Shown one piece after another: positions 55,431-64,000 of a stretch of 64,000 bases of DNA (positions are counted from its first letter, which is position 1; each line of letters begins with the position of its first letter). The notes beneath the pieces are model-generated. The model was given only the letters and a program-made list of their open reading frames with translations. It was not told the origin of the DNA and searched no databases. The stretch is taken from NCBI GenBank assembly GCA_023101885.1, contig JALPQD010000088.1, positions 3,383,501 to 3,447,500 of the forward strand, in the 5' to 3' direction. Source of the stretch: Typhlomys cinereus (taxonomy: Eukaryota; Chordata; Mammalia; Rodentia; Platacanthomyidae). The position numbers were made by a program, and so were the translations under genes.

Positions 55431-56240
55431 TTTTTTTTGGCTCTCAAACAAAACTATTCCCTACTTCTAAAATAGGTTTATTGTATTTATAAAAATGACA
55501 CATACTAGCCAGAAAAAAAAGTAGCATTAAAAAAAGAAGTAAAGTCAAATGTCATCTGAAGTGCCACCATCACAGAGAACGGGAGTTGATCAGTGCTGTG
55601 CTGTGTACTTATCTTGTGTTCATGGCTGTCATTTTCCAGAGTCGCCATTCAAGTTATTTATTTACTTACTCGCCTGGATGAATCTTGAATGTTTCCCCAT
55701 ATAAAAAACAAATGGTCTCTATCATATGTAATGGATGCATATTTGCGAGTGTGTGTTGTTGTTAACCTGTCCTCATTGGTCAATAGTAAGGTATTCTGTC
55801 CTTTCTCTGTTATTAGGAACTGACAGAGGCCGTGTGGGCCTGGAGGGTCTGCTCATCAGTTGAGCTTTTGCTAGGCAGGAAGAAAGAGAGGGCTCCCTAC
55901 TGGGGGGACTTGGCATTTGGGGTTTTCACCACCGGAGGGGAAATCAACATGTGAAACAAAGGGTCTTGTTAGGCGAGTGACACCTTTGTGTAAAAGAAAC
56001 ACAATCCCTAGGCCGCTTATCTGAAGAGAGCCACACCAAGAGGGGAATTGGATTGCTCACGGTTCCCCGCAGGTAGCAAACAATCTCAGGATGGAGAGGA
56101 AACAGTCCTTTGTCCTCCGGCCTCCCACCTGCATCCCCACCTGCATCCCCACATGCATCCCCACCTGCACGGGTTACCTGGGGCACCATCCTTGTGGCTT
56201 TTATGTAGAAGATGGTTCTCTCCTTTAAGCGAAAGGTTCT
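55431..56240. other. Intergenic, repeat-poor
   Basis: No gene recognised; a 12-bp tandem repeat lies at 56126-56173. Confidence 0.4.
56126..56173. repeat. 12-bp tandem repeat, four units
   Basis: CACCTGCATCCC twice, then CACATGCATCCC and CACCTGCACGGG. Three of the four units contain the E-box CACCTG. Confidence 0.88.
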
Positions 56241-56242
56241 GT

Positions 56243-56525
56243 GTGTGTGTTTTACATATGTATGGGTGTACGTGCATGTTCAGATGTGTATACAAGAGGA
56301 CACTTGAGTGTGGCTGCCCAAGGGTGACACTGGGAATCATCCTGGATTGCGCTTCCACCTTGTTGCTTTGCTGTGGGGTTCCCCAGGCTCTGCCTTCTAG
56401 GCTTGGGATTACAGGCTAACAACATCTCCTCCTGGCCTTTTTTTAGATGGGATCTGGGGATCTGAACTTAGGTCCTTTTGCTTGTGAGGCAAAGGTTTTA
56501 ACCCCTGAGCCATCTCATCAGCCCT
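56243..56525 (-). repeat. DIP-like SINE, antisense
   Basis: TGCCCAAGGGTGACACTGGG, TGTGGGGTTCCCCAGGCTCT, GGTCCTTTTGCTTGTGAGGC, AACCCCTGAGCCATCTCATC. Confidence 0.87.
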
Positions 56526-57825
56526 GTGGCAGGTTCTATGTGACCCCTTTCTCTTAAACCTGATTGACAGGTTGGGAGAAAGTCTTGGCTCGAATTCCTC
56601 CCAGATGACAAATACTGCCACGTTTTGAAACTTCCTTGTTAGTAAGCAAAGAGCCAACAGTCAACAGAGCTGTCTGCGGGAGATAAGTAGATGGGTTTAT
56701 GTATGTGTGTGTGTATATATATATATATAAATATCATCTTCAGACTTTTTTTGATTCAAGAAAGAGACATATTAATGGTGCCATGTGAAAGAATCCCAGA
56801 AACTCCAACAATGAAAGACTTCTTGAGAGATTATCTAGCTAAAAACATTTGATGGTGGGTGAAGAGGCCCATGGTGGGAGGGGGTGCTTGCCAGAAGTTA
56901 TATATAGCCAGGGAAATCTGTGGCTGGAGACTTTTTTTTTCCATAAAAAAAACCCTAAAATGACTCAATGCCATTGATTGTCTTGCTGTTCCCAGTCCTG
57001 CTGGAGGTTCTGGAATCCTCTTGGGGAGGGTGGCTAGATGGTCCATTAAGTTATCCAGGGCAGGGGTGGACTCTCTGAGTATGTGAAGAGCTCTCTCCCC
57101 ACCCAAAATGATCTCCCCACTGTCTCTGTGAAGTGTGCTGGGAGGGAAAAACACAGCTTCAGAACCTCAGTATGGAGCCAGTGGTGGGAGGAAGTGAAGT
57201 TGTGTTTCCATAGGAACAGTATGGAGCCTTCCAGTGTATTTTAAAAATAATAATAAGTTGAATGTGAGAACTGAGATCCTCTCTCGCCAAATGGCTCGGG
57301 TGCTGGGAACAAGTACAGAAGACGTACCTGGCTTAACTAATTGTTCTAGGAAGTTTGGCCAAGGGAGACCCAACCATAACCAATGAATAACCTCAGGGGA
57401 CTCAGACAAGCTACTTTACCTGAACAAACAGTTTCTCCTTCCAGAAAGCAGATGACTCACTGGAGCAATTGGCCCAACAAATAGCTTACTTATCAATGTT
57501 CTTCCATTCCTGTGCCTGTCAATGCTAAACTATATCACAAGCGTCCAATGCTGATCTATGTTCTACCTTGAAAAAGACCCCCTTCAACCACTTGAGTCCA
57601 GCTTCTCAAATCCTAGGAGTATCTTTCGGTGATTGCTTCCTTTTGAGATACTAGCGAAAACCTTCTCAGGTGGTGTTCTTTCTTACTAAGATGGGTTTAG
57701 TAAGCAGCTATGTGTGTGCAATGTGTGTTTCCTGAAGGCCTGTTAGTTGACGGCATACTCTTTTGCAGGGTTGCGTAAAGACATTTTGCTGTGTGTGAAT
57801 CTTAGTTTCACAACGTTATTGCTGT
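56526..57825. other. Intergenic, nothing recognised
   Basis: Short AT microsatellite at about 56714. A minus frame at 56831-57154 has no recognisable domain. Confidence 0.4.
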
Positions 57826-57827
57826 AA

Positions 57828-58172
57828 TAAATGCCTAACACAGGTGATTTAGGGGAAGGAGAGACTGGTTTATGCTCGTAATTCCAGGCCAGAGCTCGAA
57901 GTGGCAGAAGTCACATCAGCAGGGGCAGAGGGAACTGGCCACACTATATCCAAAGTCAAGAGTAGGGGGAGAAAAGACCAAAGGTGACTTCTAGCTCTCT
58001 CTGTCTTTATCCATAGGAACTGGTCCTATATGCAATAGGCTAGGTCTTTCCATATTGATTAGATAATCTTCTACAGACTTGCTCAGGGGCTTGCTTTATA
58101 AAGCTTCCTCCATGTACTTAAAGGCCCAGATTTCATTATCAAGTTGCTATCTGTAACTAACTGGCACAGGAC
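57828..58172 (-). mobile_element. URR1-like hAT fragment
   Basis: TTGCTGTAATAAATGCCTAA, GAGACTGGTTTATGCTCG, GGGAACTGGCCACACTATAT, ATTATCAAGTTGCTATCTG. Related in layout to family A but too diverged to include in it. Confidence 0.5.
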
Positions 58173-58239
58173 ATCATTAAAAAAAAGAAAGAAAGAAAGA
58201 AAGAAAGTGTCACGTAATTCTCTGTAGAGCCTCAAAAAG

Positions 58240-58640
58240 ACTTTTCTTTTAATTTTTAATTCATTGACACTTACATACATAAATACAATGAATTTCTGTG
58301 TTTACATCCCTTATTGCCTAATCCCATCCCTTCTCCTATCTCACTACGTCCTTTATCCTTTCCGGCCAGTCTACCTCCTACCTTCAGTTTTTTGGTATTG
58401 TGTGGCCCATTAAGGCTTCATGTGGCATGTCTGTACTGACAGATGCCTGAGTACTTGCTGGGGCATAGATAACTTAGCAGTGGGTAAATCAATTGAGGAA
58501 AGAAGCTGCTCTTCTCTTGCCTGGCATTAGTCCTAACCCGTCTCTCAGGAAGGGACAGACTTTCTTGAGATCATCTGCATCCATGATGAAATGTGCATAG
58601 GCCAACTATTGTGCAGATCTTGTGGAAGTAGAAATCACTG
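58240..58640 (-). mobile_element. L1 3'UTR, older subfamily
   Basis: Shares GGCCAGTCTACCTCCTACCT, CATGTGGCATGTCTGTACTG and TGAGTACTTGCTGGGGCATA with the copy at 31095. An AAAG run precedes it at about 58180-58207. Confidence 0.65.
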
Positions 58641-59490
58641 CTGGGAGTTCTTGGGTTGCTGACAGTCCTGTGGTGGTGGCACCCCTCCCCGCCCTCAGTC
58701 TCTTACTTTCTTCCAGTCTATTCTTCCTGAGTCTAAAACCTCGAGAAGTTCTTACACCATGGTGGAGCTTTGGGACTGACCGATCTGATTCTGTCAATTA
58801 CAAACAGTGCAAAACTTCAGACAAGTTAAACTCTTGGATTCCTCATGTCCTCATACATGAAATTAGCATCACGTGCGCTCCTAGGCTTGCGTCTTTGTTG
58901 ACATAGCACGTACATTATGCTTCACGGGATGCCTGGCAGATACCATGTTGGATCAATCATAGTAAATAGCTGTTATCATTGTTGGGATAGCACTTCTGCA
59001 GGGAGCGGTCATGTTTGATTCAAGTCCTGAGTGTTACGGAACACGACAGGCATTCCTTTTACCATCTGCTATCTACAGCCTGAAATCTAAACGAGGATGT
59101 GAGCGATATGTGAATAAATATCTCAGCATCATTGATGGAGAGCTCAGTGCTGGGCTTGAGCTAAACATTCTTTCCTATCTACATGTTAGCTGGGGAGGGG
59201 AGGGATCCCACTAAACAGCCAGGAGCAGAGTCTGTAGCAATACTACCACCTTTTTAGTGTCTTGGTGGCAAATGTCTTTGTCTATGTGAGCTCTCCAGAA
59301 TTGGTGGTAGTAGGGGACTAGTTAGCATCGAGAACAAGAACAACAGCAACATCTGGTTAGAGAGCAGATGTTGGACAACAGCATATCCAAAGTAGATTCA
59401 AAAGGGCCACCCTTGGATAGCACCGTCTTTTGTTAGACGTGGTAGAATTATACTTGCCCTGGAACATGAGAGGAATTGAAAGAGAAGGCA
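58641..59490. other. Intergenic, nothing recognised
   Basis: Left part may continue the L1; no gene seen. Confidence 0.4.
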
Positions 59491-59496
59491 AAGAGC

Positions 59497-59570
59497 TGGG
59501 GGGTGTAGCTCAACTGGCAGAGTGCTTTACCCAGCATGCGGAGCCCTGGATTCAGTTCCCAGCACCTCCC
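59497..59570 (+). repeat. ID element (BC1-like, tRNA-derived)
   Basis: GGGGGGTGTAGCTCAACTGG (A box), CAGAGTGCTTTACCCAGCAT, GGATTCAGTTCCCAGCACC (B box). A SINE, not a functional tRNA gene: the anticodon arm and 3' end are not tRNA-like. Confidence 0.82.
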
Positions 59571-59785
59571 AACAAACTTCAGGAGATGCGTAGTACCAAA
59601 CTGCCTAAGCAAGCTCCATGACGGATCTGCAACACCCTCAGCCCCCACCCCCTTCTGAGTCAGTTTCCACCTCCAAAGCCTCAAGGACAAGGAACGCTAT
59701 GGTGGTGTTTCCTCCCCCACCCCTGGGAATAACCACGTGTTATTCTCACTTTATGTTTGATCCTGACAGTTACTCACAGTGCTGA

Positions 59786-60315
59786 TTTTTTTTTTCTTCA
59801 ATGCTCTCATCCTTTATTTGGCATGAGTCTGGGGAAGAGGAAAACCATGGGGCGAGCTGAAATCACAGACATATCAGCAAAAGGGGTGACGTAGCTATCA
59901 TCCACCAGGCCATGACTCTGCCAAGAGGCCTCTGTGGAAAGGGCTGAAGTCTCCCAGATGCTCTGGATCCTTTGTGTCAATCACAAGAATGTCATGACTG
60001 TTCTTTTCCTGCGGATCTGCCAGGGCTCCAGGGATAGAAGCGGGTAATTAGCCCGTCCTGGTCCAAGTCCAGCTCCTTGGTGAGGAACTCCAAGAAATGA
60101 GTCCCATGACTACCACTTGGGTGGAAGAAACCAGCACCTGGGCTGGGGCTCCGTGGGATCCACCCAGCGCTGTGGTTAGGACTGGCCTCATTGTCACACT
60201 CGCTGGGGGAGGTGGGGAGAGGGGAGAGGGGTGAGGAAGAGAGGGCAGGGGCTGCCTTGCCTTTCCAGTCCTCCCTGCAGGCGCCGGTGGGCAAGTTTGT
60301 GTCCACCTCAATTCT
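59786..60315 (-). pseudogene. Unidentified gene-like 3' end with poly(A) signature
   Basis: Read on the minus strand, a GC-rich open stretch (60333 to 59992) gives a peptide containing SPSECDNEASPNHSAG, HGTHFLEFLTKELDLDQDG and a stop after GRSAGKEQS. An AATAAA signal (complement at 59813-59818) and an A-tract of ten (complement at 59786-59795) lie about 17 bases apart. This is what a processed retrocopy, or a true terminal exon with a chance A-tract, would show. I do not recognise the parent gene, and the frame may be broken. An L1 interrupts it at 60316. The DLDQDG stretch is EF-hand-like only superficially. Confidence 0.4.
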
Positions 60316-61272
60316 TTTTTTTTTTGGGTTCATTAATATATTTTAAATTAAATTTTATTTAATTTTTTTTATTTATTACACATTTTTTTGCCCAATCATA
60401 CAAGCTCAATAGTCATACCTCCTTCCTTCTCTTCCCTTCCTCATTGCACTTTCCTCCCTTTCCCCTCCCTCTCCCTCCCTCCCTCCCATCTATCAGAGCA
60501 TCTGTTTATGTGGGTGCTGAATTTTCATCTGAGTTGTCTACACTAGTGAGGGTTCAGGTCTCAGTGGCATAGCTTGGGACCCCTTCTTGGGCTGCCTGCT
60601 AGTATGGGAACTATATTATGATGGTTTAATCCCTTGCCTGTAAGGATCCTACATCCTGAAGCCTTCTCCTCCATGATCTGTGTTAGACTTTGGGTCCTTG
60701 ACATGTCAGCCATTGTGCAGGTCAGGCAAGGTCCAGTCATATTGTGGCTATATCCTGGCTGCTGCAGCCTTGACTTATGTGGCATATCTTGCATATTGTT
60801 AGTCCTCCCCATCTTTAGCCTTGCAATCTTGCCACCCCCTCTTCCTCAAGGTTCCCTGAGTTTTAGCCTCTTGCAATCTTGCCACCCCCTCTTCCTCAAG
60901 GTTCCCTGAGTTTTAGGATGGGGACAGATTTGGTTGGTCTGGTTCCAGGTGAAAATATAGGATCTTTGGTGTTCCAAATTATGGTTTATTGTTTTCAGTT
61001 TTGCTTTTCCTGCACTGTCCTTGGCTGCATCCTGATTGGTTGTCGAGGTCATCTTCTAATCAAAGATAAAAGACTGTGTTTAAACGAAGATCTTAATATA
61101 AGAAGAGACTCAAAGATAGATGGAAGAATAGAAGTAGGACACAGCAGTGAGAGGGTCAGTCTCCCGTTTGCCGGTTGGTTACCATCTAACTGCCAATTCC
61201 TATACCCTCCCTGACTGGGGAGATCAAACCTGTTCAGTCACAAGTGACCAGGAAGGAAATCGAGGATGCCAG
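60316..61272 (-). mobile_element. L1 inserted in the gene-like segment
   Basis: T/A-rich start, CCAATCATACAAGCTCAATA, C/T-rich tract, GTTCCCTGAGTTTTAGGATG. A 9-bp CTCAATTCT occurs at 60307-60315 and 61273-61281, a target duplication. Contains a 50-bp tandem duplication at 60821-60920. Confidence 0.78.
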
Positions 61273-61490
61273 CTCAATTCTCCTGGACTTTGGAGTCTTC
61301 TTTCTTTGACTCATCCTTAGCTTAAGTTCATTTCTGAAGTATGACGACATGTCTTTGCTCTGCTCTGCTAGAGGTCTCTGGGGTCTGTCCAGCTCTTCTT
61401 CATCCCTCCCCCCCACAAACCCCCAGAACTCACATAGGCTTACAGGGAAGAGCATGCTAAGAGGAAAGGGATGGGCAGAGACTGCGATGG
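61273..61490 (-). other. Possible continuation of the gene-like segment
   Basis: If the L1 is removed, the minus strand runs from here into 60315. This part gives a basic peptide (ELDRPQRPLAEQSKDMSSYF, then RNELKLRMSQRKKTPKSRRI) in an open frame that begins upstream at 61719. Not recognised; no splice site is convincing. Confidence 0.25.
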
Positions 61491-61940
61491 CTTGCGGCTG
61501 GGAGGGGATTTGTCTAGCAGAAGGTGGCCAGGGGTGGTTAAGAACCAGCAGAATCAAGCAATAGACTGTCCCACACTTGCTTGTGTCAACAGAGACAAGC
61601 GGGAGGACAGAGGGGAGACCGCCACACACGCTGTGACTCATGGTCTTGGAGCCACAGGAGGGAGAATGAAGAGAATATTCTGCAGCTGCATCCCAGCCAG
61701 CAGCAGCCACTTGAAACATTTCATTTCACTTTGTTTTATTTATTCATTACTGGAGACACTTCTTTCTGGATTTCCACAGTGACTGCACAAGGTTGCCTTC
61801 CCACAGGACAGAATAAGTGTTCTTCTTTCCCGTATCCACACTTGGACCTGTTATCATTTCTTTTCTTGACTGATACCATTCCCAGAGGAGTGAGCAGGAA
61901 CTACAAAGCCGTTCCGTGTGCACTGCCCTGGTGGCCAATG
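61491..61940. other. Intergenic, nothing recognised
   Basis: Open minus frame continues to 61719 without recognisable domain. TTTATTTATTCATTACTGG near 61735 is AT-rich filler. Confidence 0.35.
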
Positions 61941-61944
61941 TTGA

Positions 61945-62152
61945 AGTTCCCGTGCATGGTTGCTGATAAATGGCCATCAAACGGCTTAAGGAAACAATGG
62001 TTTATTTTCTTACTGATAGTCCAGTTCCAGTCTATCCAGTTTGGCGGGAGAACATGCACCAACACCAGGGCTGAGGGAACTGGCCACACCATCTCTACAT
62101 AATGGCTGAGAAAGGGACGATCCTTACCTGCCAGATCAGCACGTATATAATC
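61945..62152 (-). mobile_element. hAT-like element, family A copy 6, truncated
   Basis: CCGTGCATGGTTGCTGATAA, GATAGTCCAGTTCCAGTCTA, CAACACCAGGGCTGAGGGAA, CCTGCCAGATCAGCACG. Stops halfway through the family and passes into L1 sequence. Confidence 0.68.
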
Positions 62153-62292
62153 ATGATAGCCAAGGATGCTGACAGTCTTTTGAGTGTTTGTAGTTACCTT
62201 TTGAGAACTGTCTGTTTAGTTCATTGGTCCATTTATTGATTAGCACATTTGCTTTTTTTGTGTTTAACTTTTGTGGGTTTTTCAAAATTCTA

Positions 62293-62331
<39 letters not shown>

Positions 62332-62720
62332 TGTATGGGTGTATATATAGGAGTCCACTAGTGTGTGTATCTATGAAGGCCCTAGGCAGACATCAGGAAT
62401 CATCCTGGATTGTTCTTTTACTTTATTGCTTTGCTTTGGGGTTTCCCAGGCTCTGACTACCAGGGCTGAAATTATAGACTGTAGCCATATCCGCTTGGCA
62501 GTGTTTTTTTTGTTTTTTTGTTTTTAACATGGGATCTTGGCATCTGAACTCAGGTCCCTTTGCTTGCAAGGCTTTAACCACCAAGCCATCTTCTCGCTCT
62601 GTACTTATACAGTTTATATATTCCAGACATTAGTCTAAGGTACAGGTAGCAAAGATTTTTTTCTCCCATTCTGTAGCCTGTTTCTCTTCACTTGACATTT
62701 TCTCTTCATAGCTGGGACCC
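62152..62720 (-). mobile_element. L1 ORF2 3' region, split by a SINE
   Basis: Left piece: CTTTTGAGAACTGTCTGTTT, AGTTCATTGGTCCATTTATT. Right piece after the SINE: TATATTCCAGACATTAGTCT, GCAAAGATTTTTTTCTCCCA, TTCTGTAGCCTGTTTCTCTT. The two join in the order expected for an L1 complement. Confidence 0.75.
62293..62600 (-). repeat. DIP-like SINE inserted in L1, antisense
   Basis: TG run at about 62296-62330, TTTGGGGTTTCCCAGGCTCT, GCATCTGAACTCAGGTCCCT, TTTAACCACCAAGCCATCTT. Confidence 0.82.
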
Positions 62721-63490
62721 TTTGAATGCCCCGTGTTAGGGAAGTGGGGAGACTTGTATAAAGTAAACAGCTGCCATACCCACGTTGCACGCCAGTCAGG
62801 CTTTTAAACCACAGTCGTGTCTAATTTTCCTGTCACTTTCTTGTTTACAAACTATACCTGGTTCACGTATTAATCTGAAACCACGTTTAGACACTGGTAC
62901 TATATAATTCCACAGCCCATGTTGTCTGTTTCATGTTATTTTTCATGAAATTTCATTTTTTCAGTCCCAGCATGTTTGAAAGAGAAATAAGGAATCGAGG
63001 GAGCACAAGAGAGTGGCCCGTGGGGAACAGCCTAATTACCCAAAGGGCCTGGTTTGTATGCAGGGGCACGTGTTCTCTCTGTGAGTGCTGGCCTTTGGGA
63101 ATGGGAGCTGAGGGATTAGCACAGCAGGGACTGAGCCAAACAAATCCCTTACCCTTTCTCGGTCCTGTGAGTCTCTCCGCAAGGAGAAAGTTAGTTCTTT
63201 GGGACTTTATCATCTTCCTTGTTGTGAGCTTTGTGATTGTTTCATGACATTTCCTCTGTTGGATAGAAGTAATCAGGGAGATGGAGGAACACAATAACAC
63301 AAGTTGGAGGAATTCCTTAGCGTAAGGGCGACTCTTAACATGGAGGGGCACATGCTGAGCACTAATGAAAATCACCTGCAAAGTACAATGTTAAGTACTT
63401 GTTGACATTAAGTCTTCTCCAAGCTTCATTATCTCTTTGTAAAGGAGTTAAGGTTGACATCTATTTTTTAGATAAGGAGGTCAAGTTCTA
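62721..63490. other. Intergenic, nothing recognised
   Basis: No gene or clear element. Frames at 62933-63381 on both strands lack recognisable domains. Confidence 0.4.
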
Positions 63491-63494
63491 CAGC

Positions 63495-63573
63495 TTTTTA
63501 AAAGATTTATTAGAGAAAGAAACAGAGAGAGAGAGACAGAGAGAAATAGACAGAGACAAAGAGACGCACCACA

Positions 63574-63612
<39 letters not shown>

Positions 63613-63743
63613 GACACATTCACACCATGGCACAGGGTGGAGGTCAGAGCAAAATTTTGAGAAATCAGTTCTATCCTTCCACCATGTGAGTATCAAACTC
63701 AGGCTGCCAGGCTACTAGACCTGATGAGTTATCTCACCAGTCC
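63495..63743 (-). repeat. B2-like SINE with GA and CA runs, antisense
   Basis: GAGAGAGAGAGACAGAGAG, CA run at about 63575-63610, GGTGGAGGTCAGAGCAAAAT, CTTCCACCATGTGAGTATCA, GAGTTATCTCACCAGTCC. Confidence 0.72.
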
Positions 63744-63834
63744 TATGCAGCTTTTACTTTTTTATTATTTAAAATATTTTTACAATATAGTTAATATTTT
63801 ATTATATATAATATTGTTGAAATACTTTTTGTTT

Positions 63835-63980
63835 ATTAAAGAGGGGGGCATGCATGCTTGCTTTGGCTCACAGGTGGAGGTCAGAGGACAATCTCTTAGA
63901 AGCCAGATCTCACCTTCCCCAAGTGGGATTCTGGGGATCAAACTCAGGCACTTTACTCTCTGAGGCATTTTGCTGGCCAA
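63835..63980 (-). repeat. Older B2-like SINE, antisense
   Basis: GTGGAGGTCAGAGGACAATC, TTAGAAGCCAGATCTCACCT, GGGATCAAACTCAGGCACTT, GCATTTTGCTGGCC. Confidence 0.65.
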
Positions 63981-64000
63981 GATCATACAGCCTTATGGGA

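Noticed and set aside
59497..59570. tRNA gene
   Set aside because: The A and B boxes are those of an ID SINE; no complete cloverleaf could be drawn by eye.

Overview
This is a stretch of a mammalian genome, very probably a myodont rodent (mouse-like rodents plus jerboas and jumping mice). The main clue is a very abundant SINE. Its head (GGGCTGGAGAGATGGCTCAG, then a B box near AAGGTCCTGAGTT) is that of the tRNA-derived B2 superfamily, but its body (CCTGGGAAATCCCAGAG, then AGGAGGTAGAAGCAAT, then CCTCCACAGGGACA, with a CA-repeat tail) is not mouse or rat B2. The DIP family known from dipodoid rodents is the best match I know, so I call it DIP-like; this is recognition from memory, not a search. 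B1, ID and ID-B1 composite SINEs, older MIR copies, truncated L1s and rodent-type solo LTRs fit the same picture. No bacterial, phage or CRISPR feature is present.

Only one intact protein gene can be supported: a class II olfactory receptor on the minus strand (4463-5422), with a consensus splice acceptor directly against its ATG. A second olfactory receptor of similar type survives at 44.2-45.0 kb, also minus, as a pseudogene caught between an L1 insertion at its C-terminus and an LTR at its N-terminus. The window is therefore probably part of an olfactory receptor cluster. A third gene-like piece (59786-60315, continuing at 61273-61490, minus) has a polyadenylation signal followed by an A-tract and is split by an L1. 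I could not identify it.

The rest is mostly transposable elements. 0-4 kb: SINEs, a hAT-like element and an L1 with a clear target duplication. 5.6-13.5 kb: SINEs and a repeat-poor, locally CpG-rich block near 11.1-11.6 kb. 14-21 kb: L1 fragments. 22-26 kb: SINEs, a 33-bp minisatellite, then a large near-perfect inverted repeat at 26.4-26.7 kb. 27-30 kb: long pyrimidine microsatellites and a minus-strand LTR. 30-43 kb: hAT-like families, L1, SINEs, a second minus LTR and MIR. 45-52 kb: plus-strand LTRs of one family, including a tandem U3 arrangement and an LTR fragment embedded in a TTCC microsatellite, plus a three-deep nest of SINEs at 46.4-47.4 kb. 52-64 kb: SINEs, hAT-like copies and L1.

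Two patterns cross the whole window. Every L1 fragment I could orient lies on the minus strand. One hAT-like repeat family occurs six times, with 8-bp target duplications at the best copies. Nothing here looks like a new enzymatic or defence system; the interest is in genome structure.
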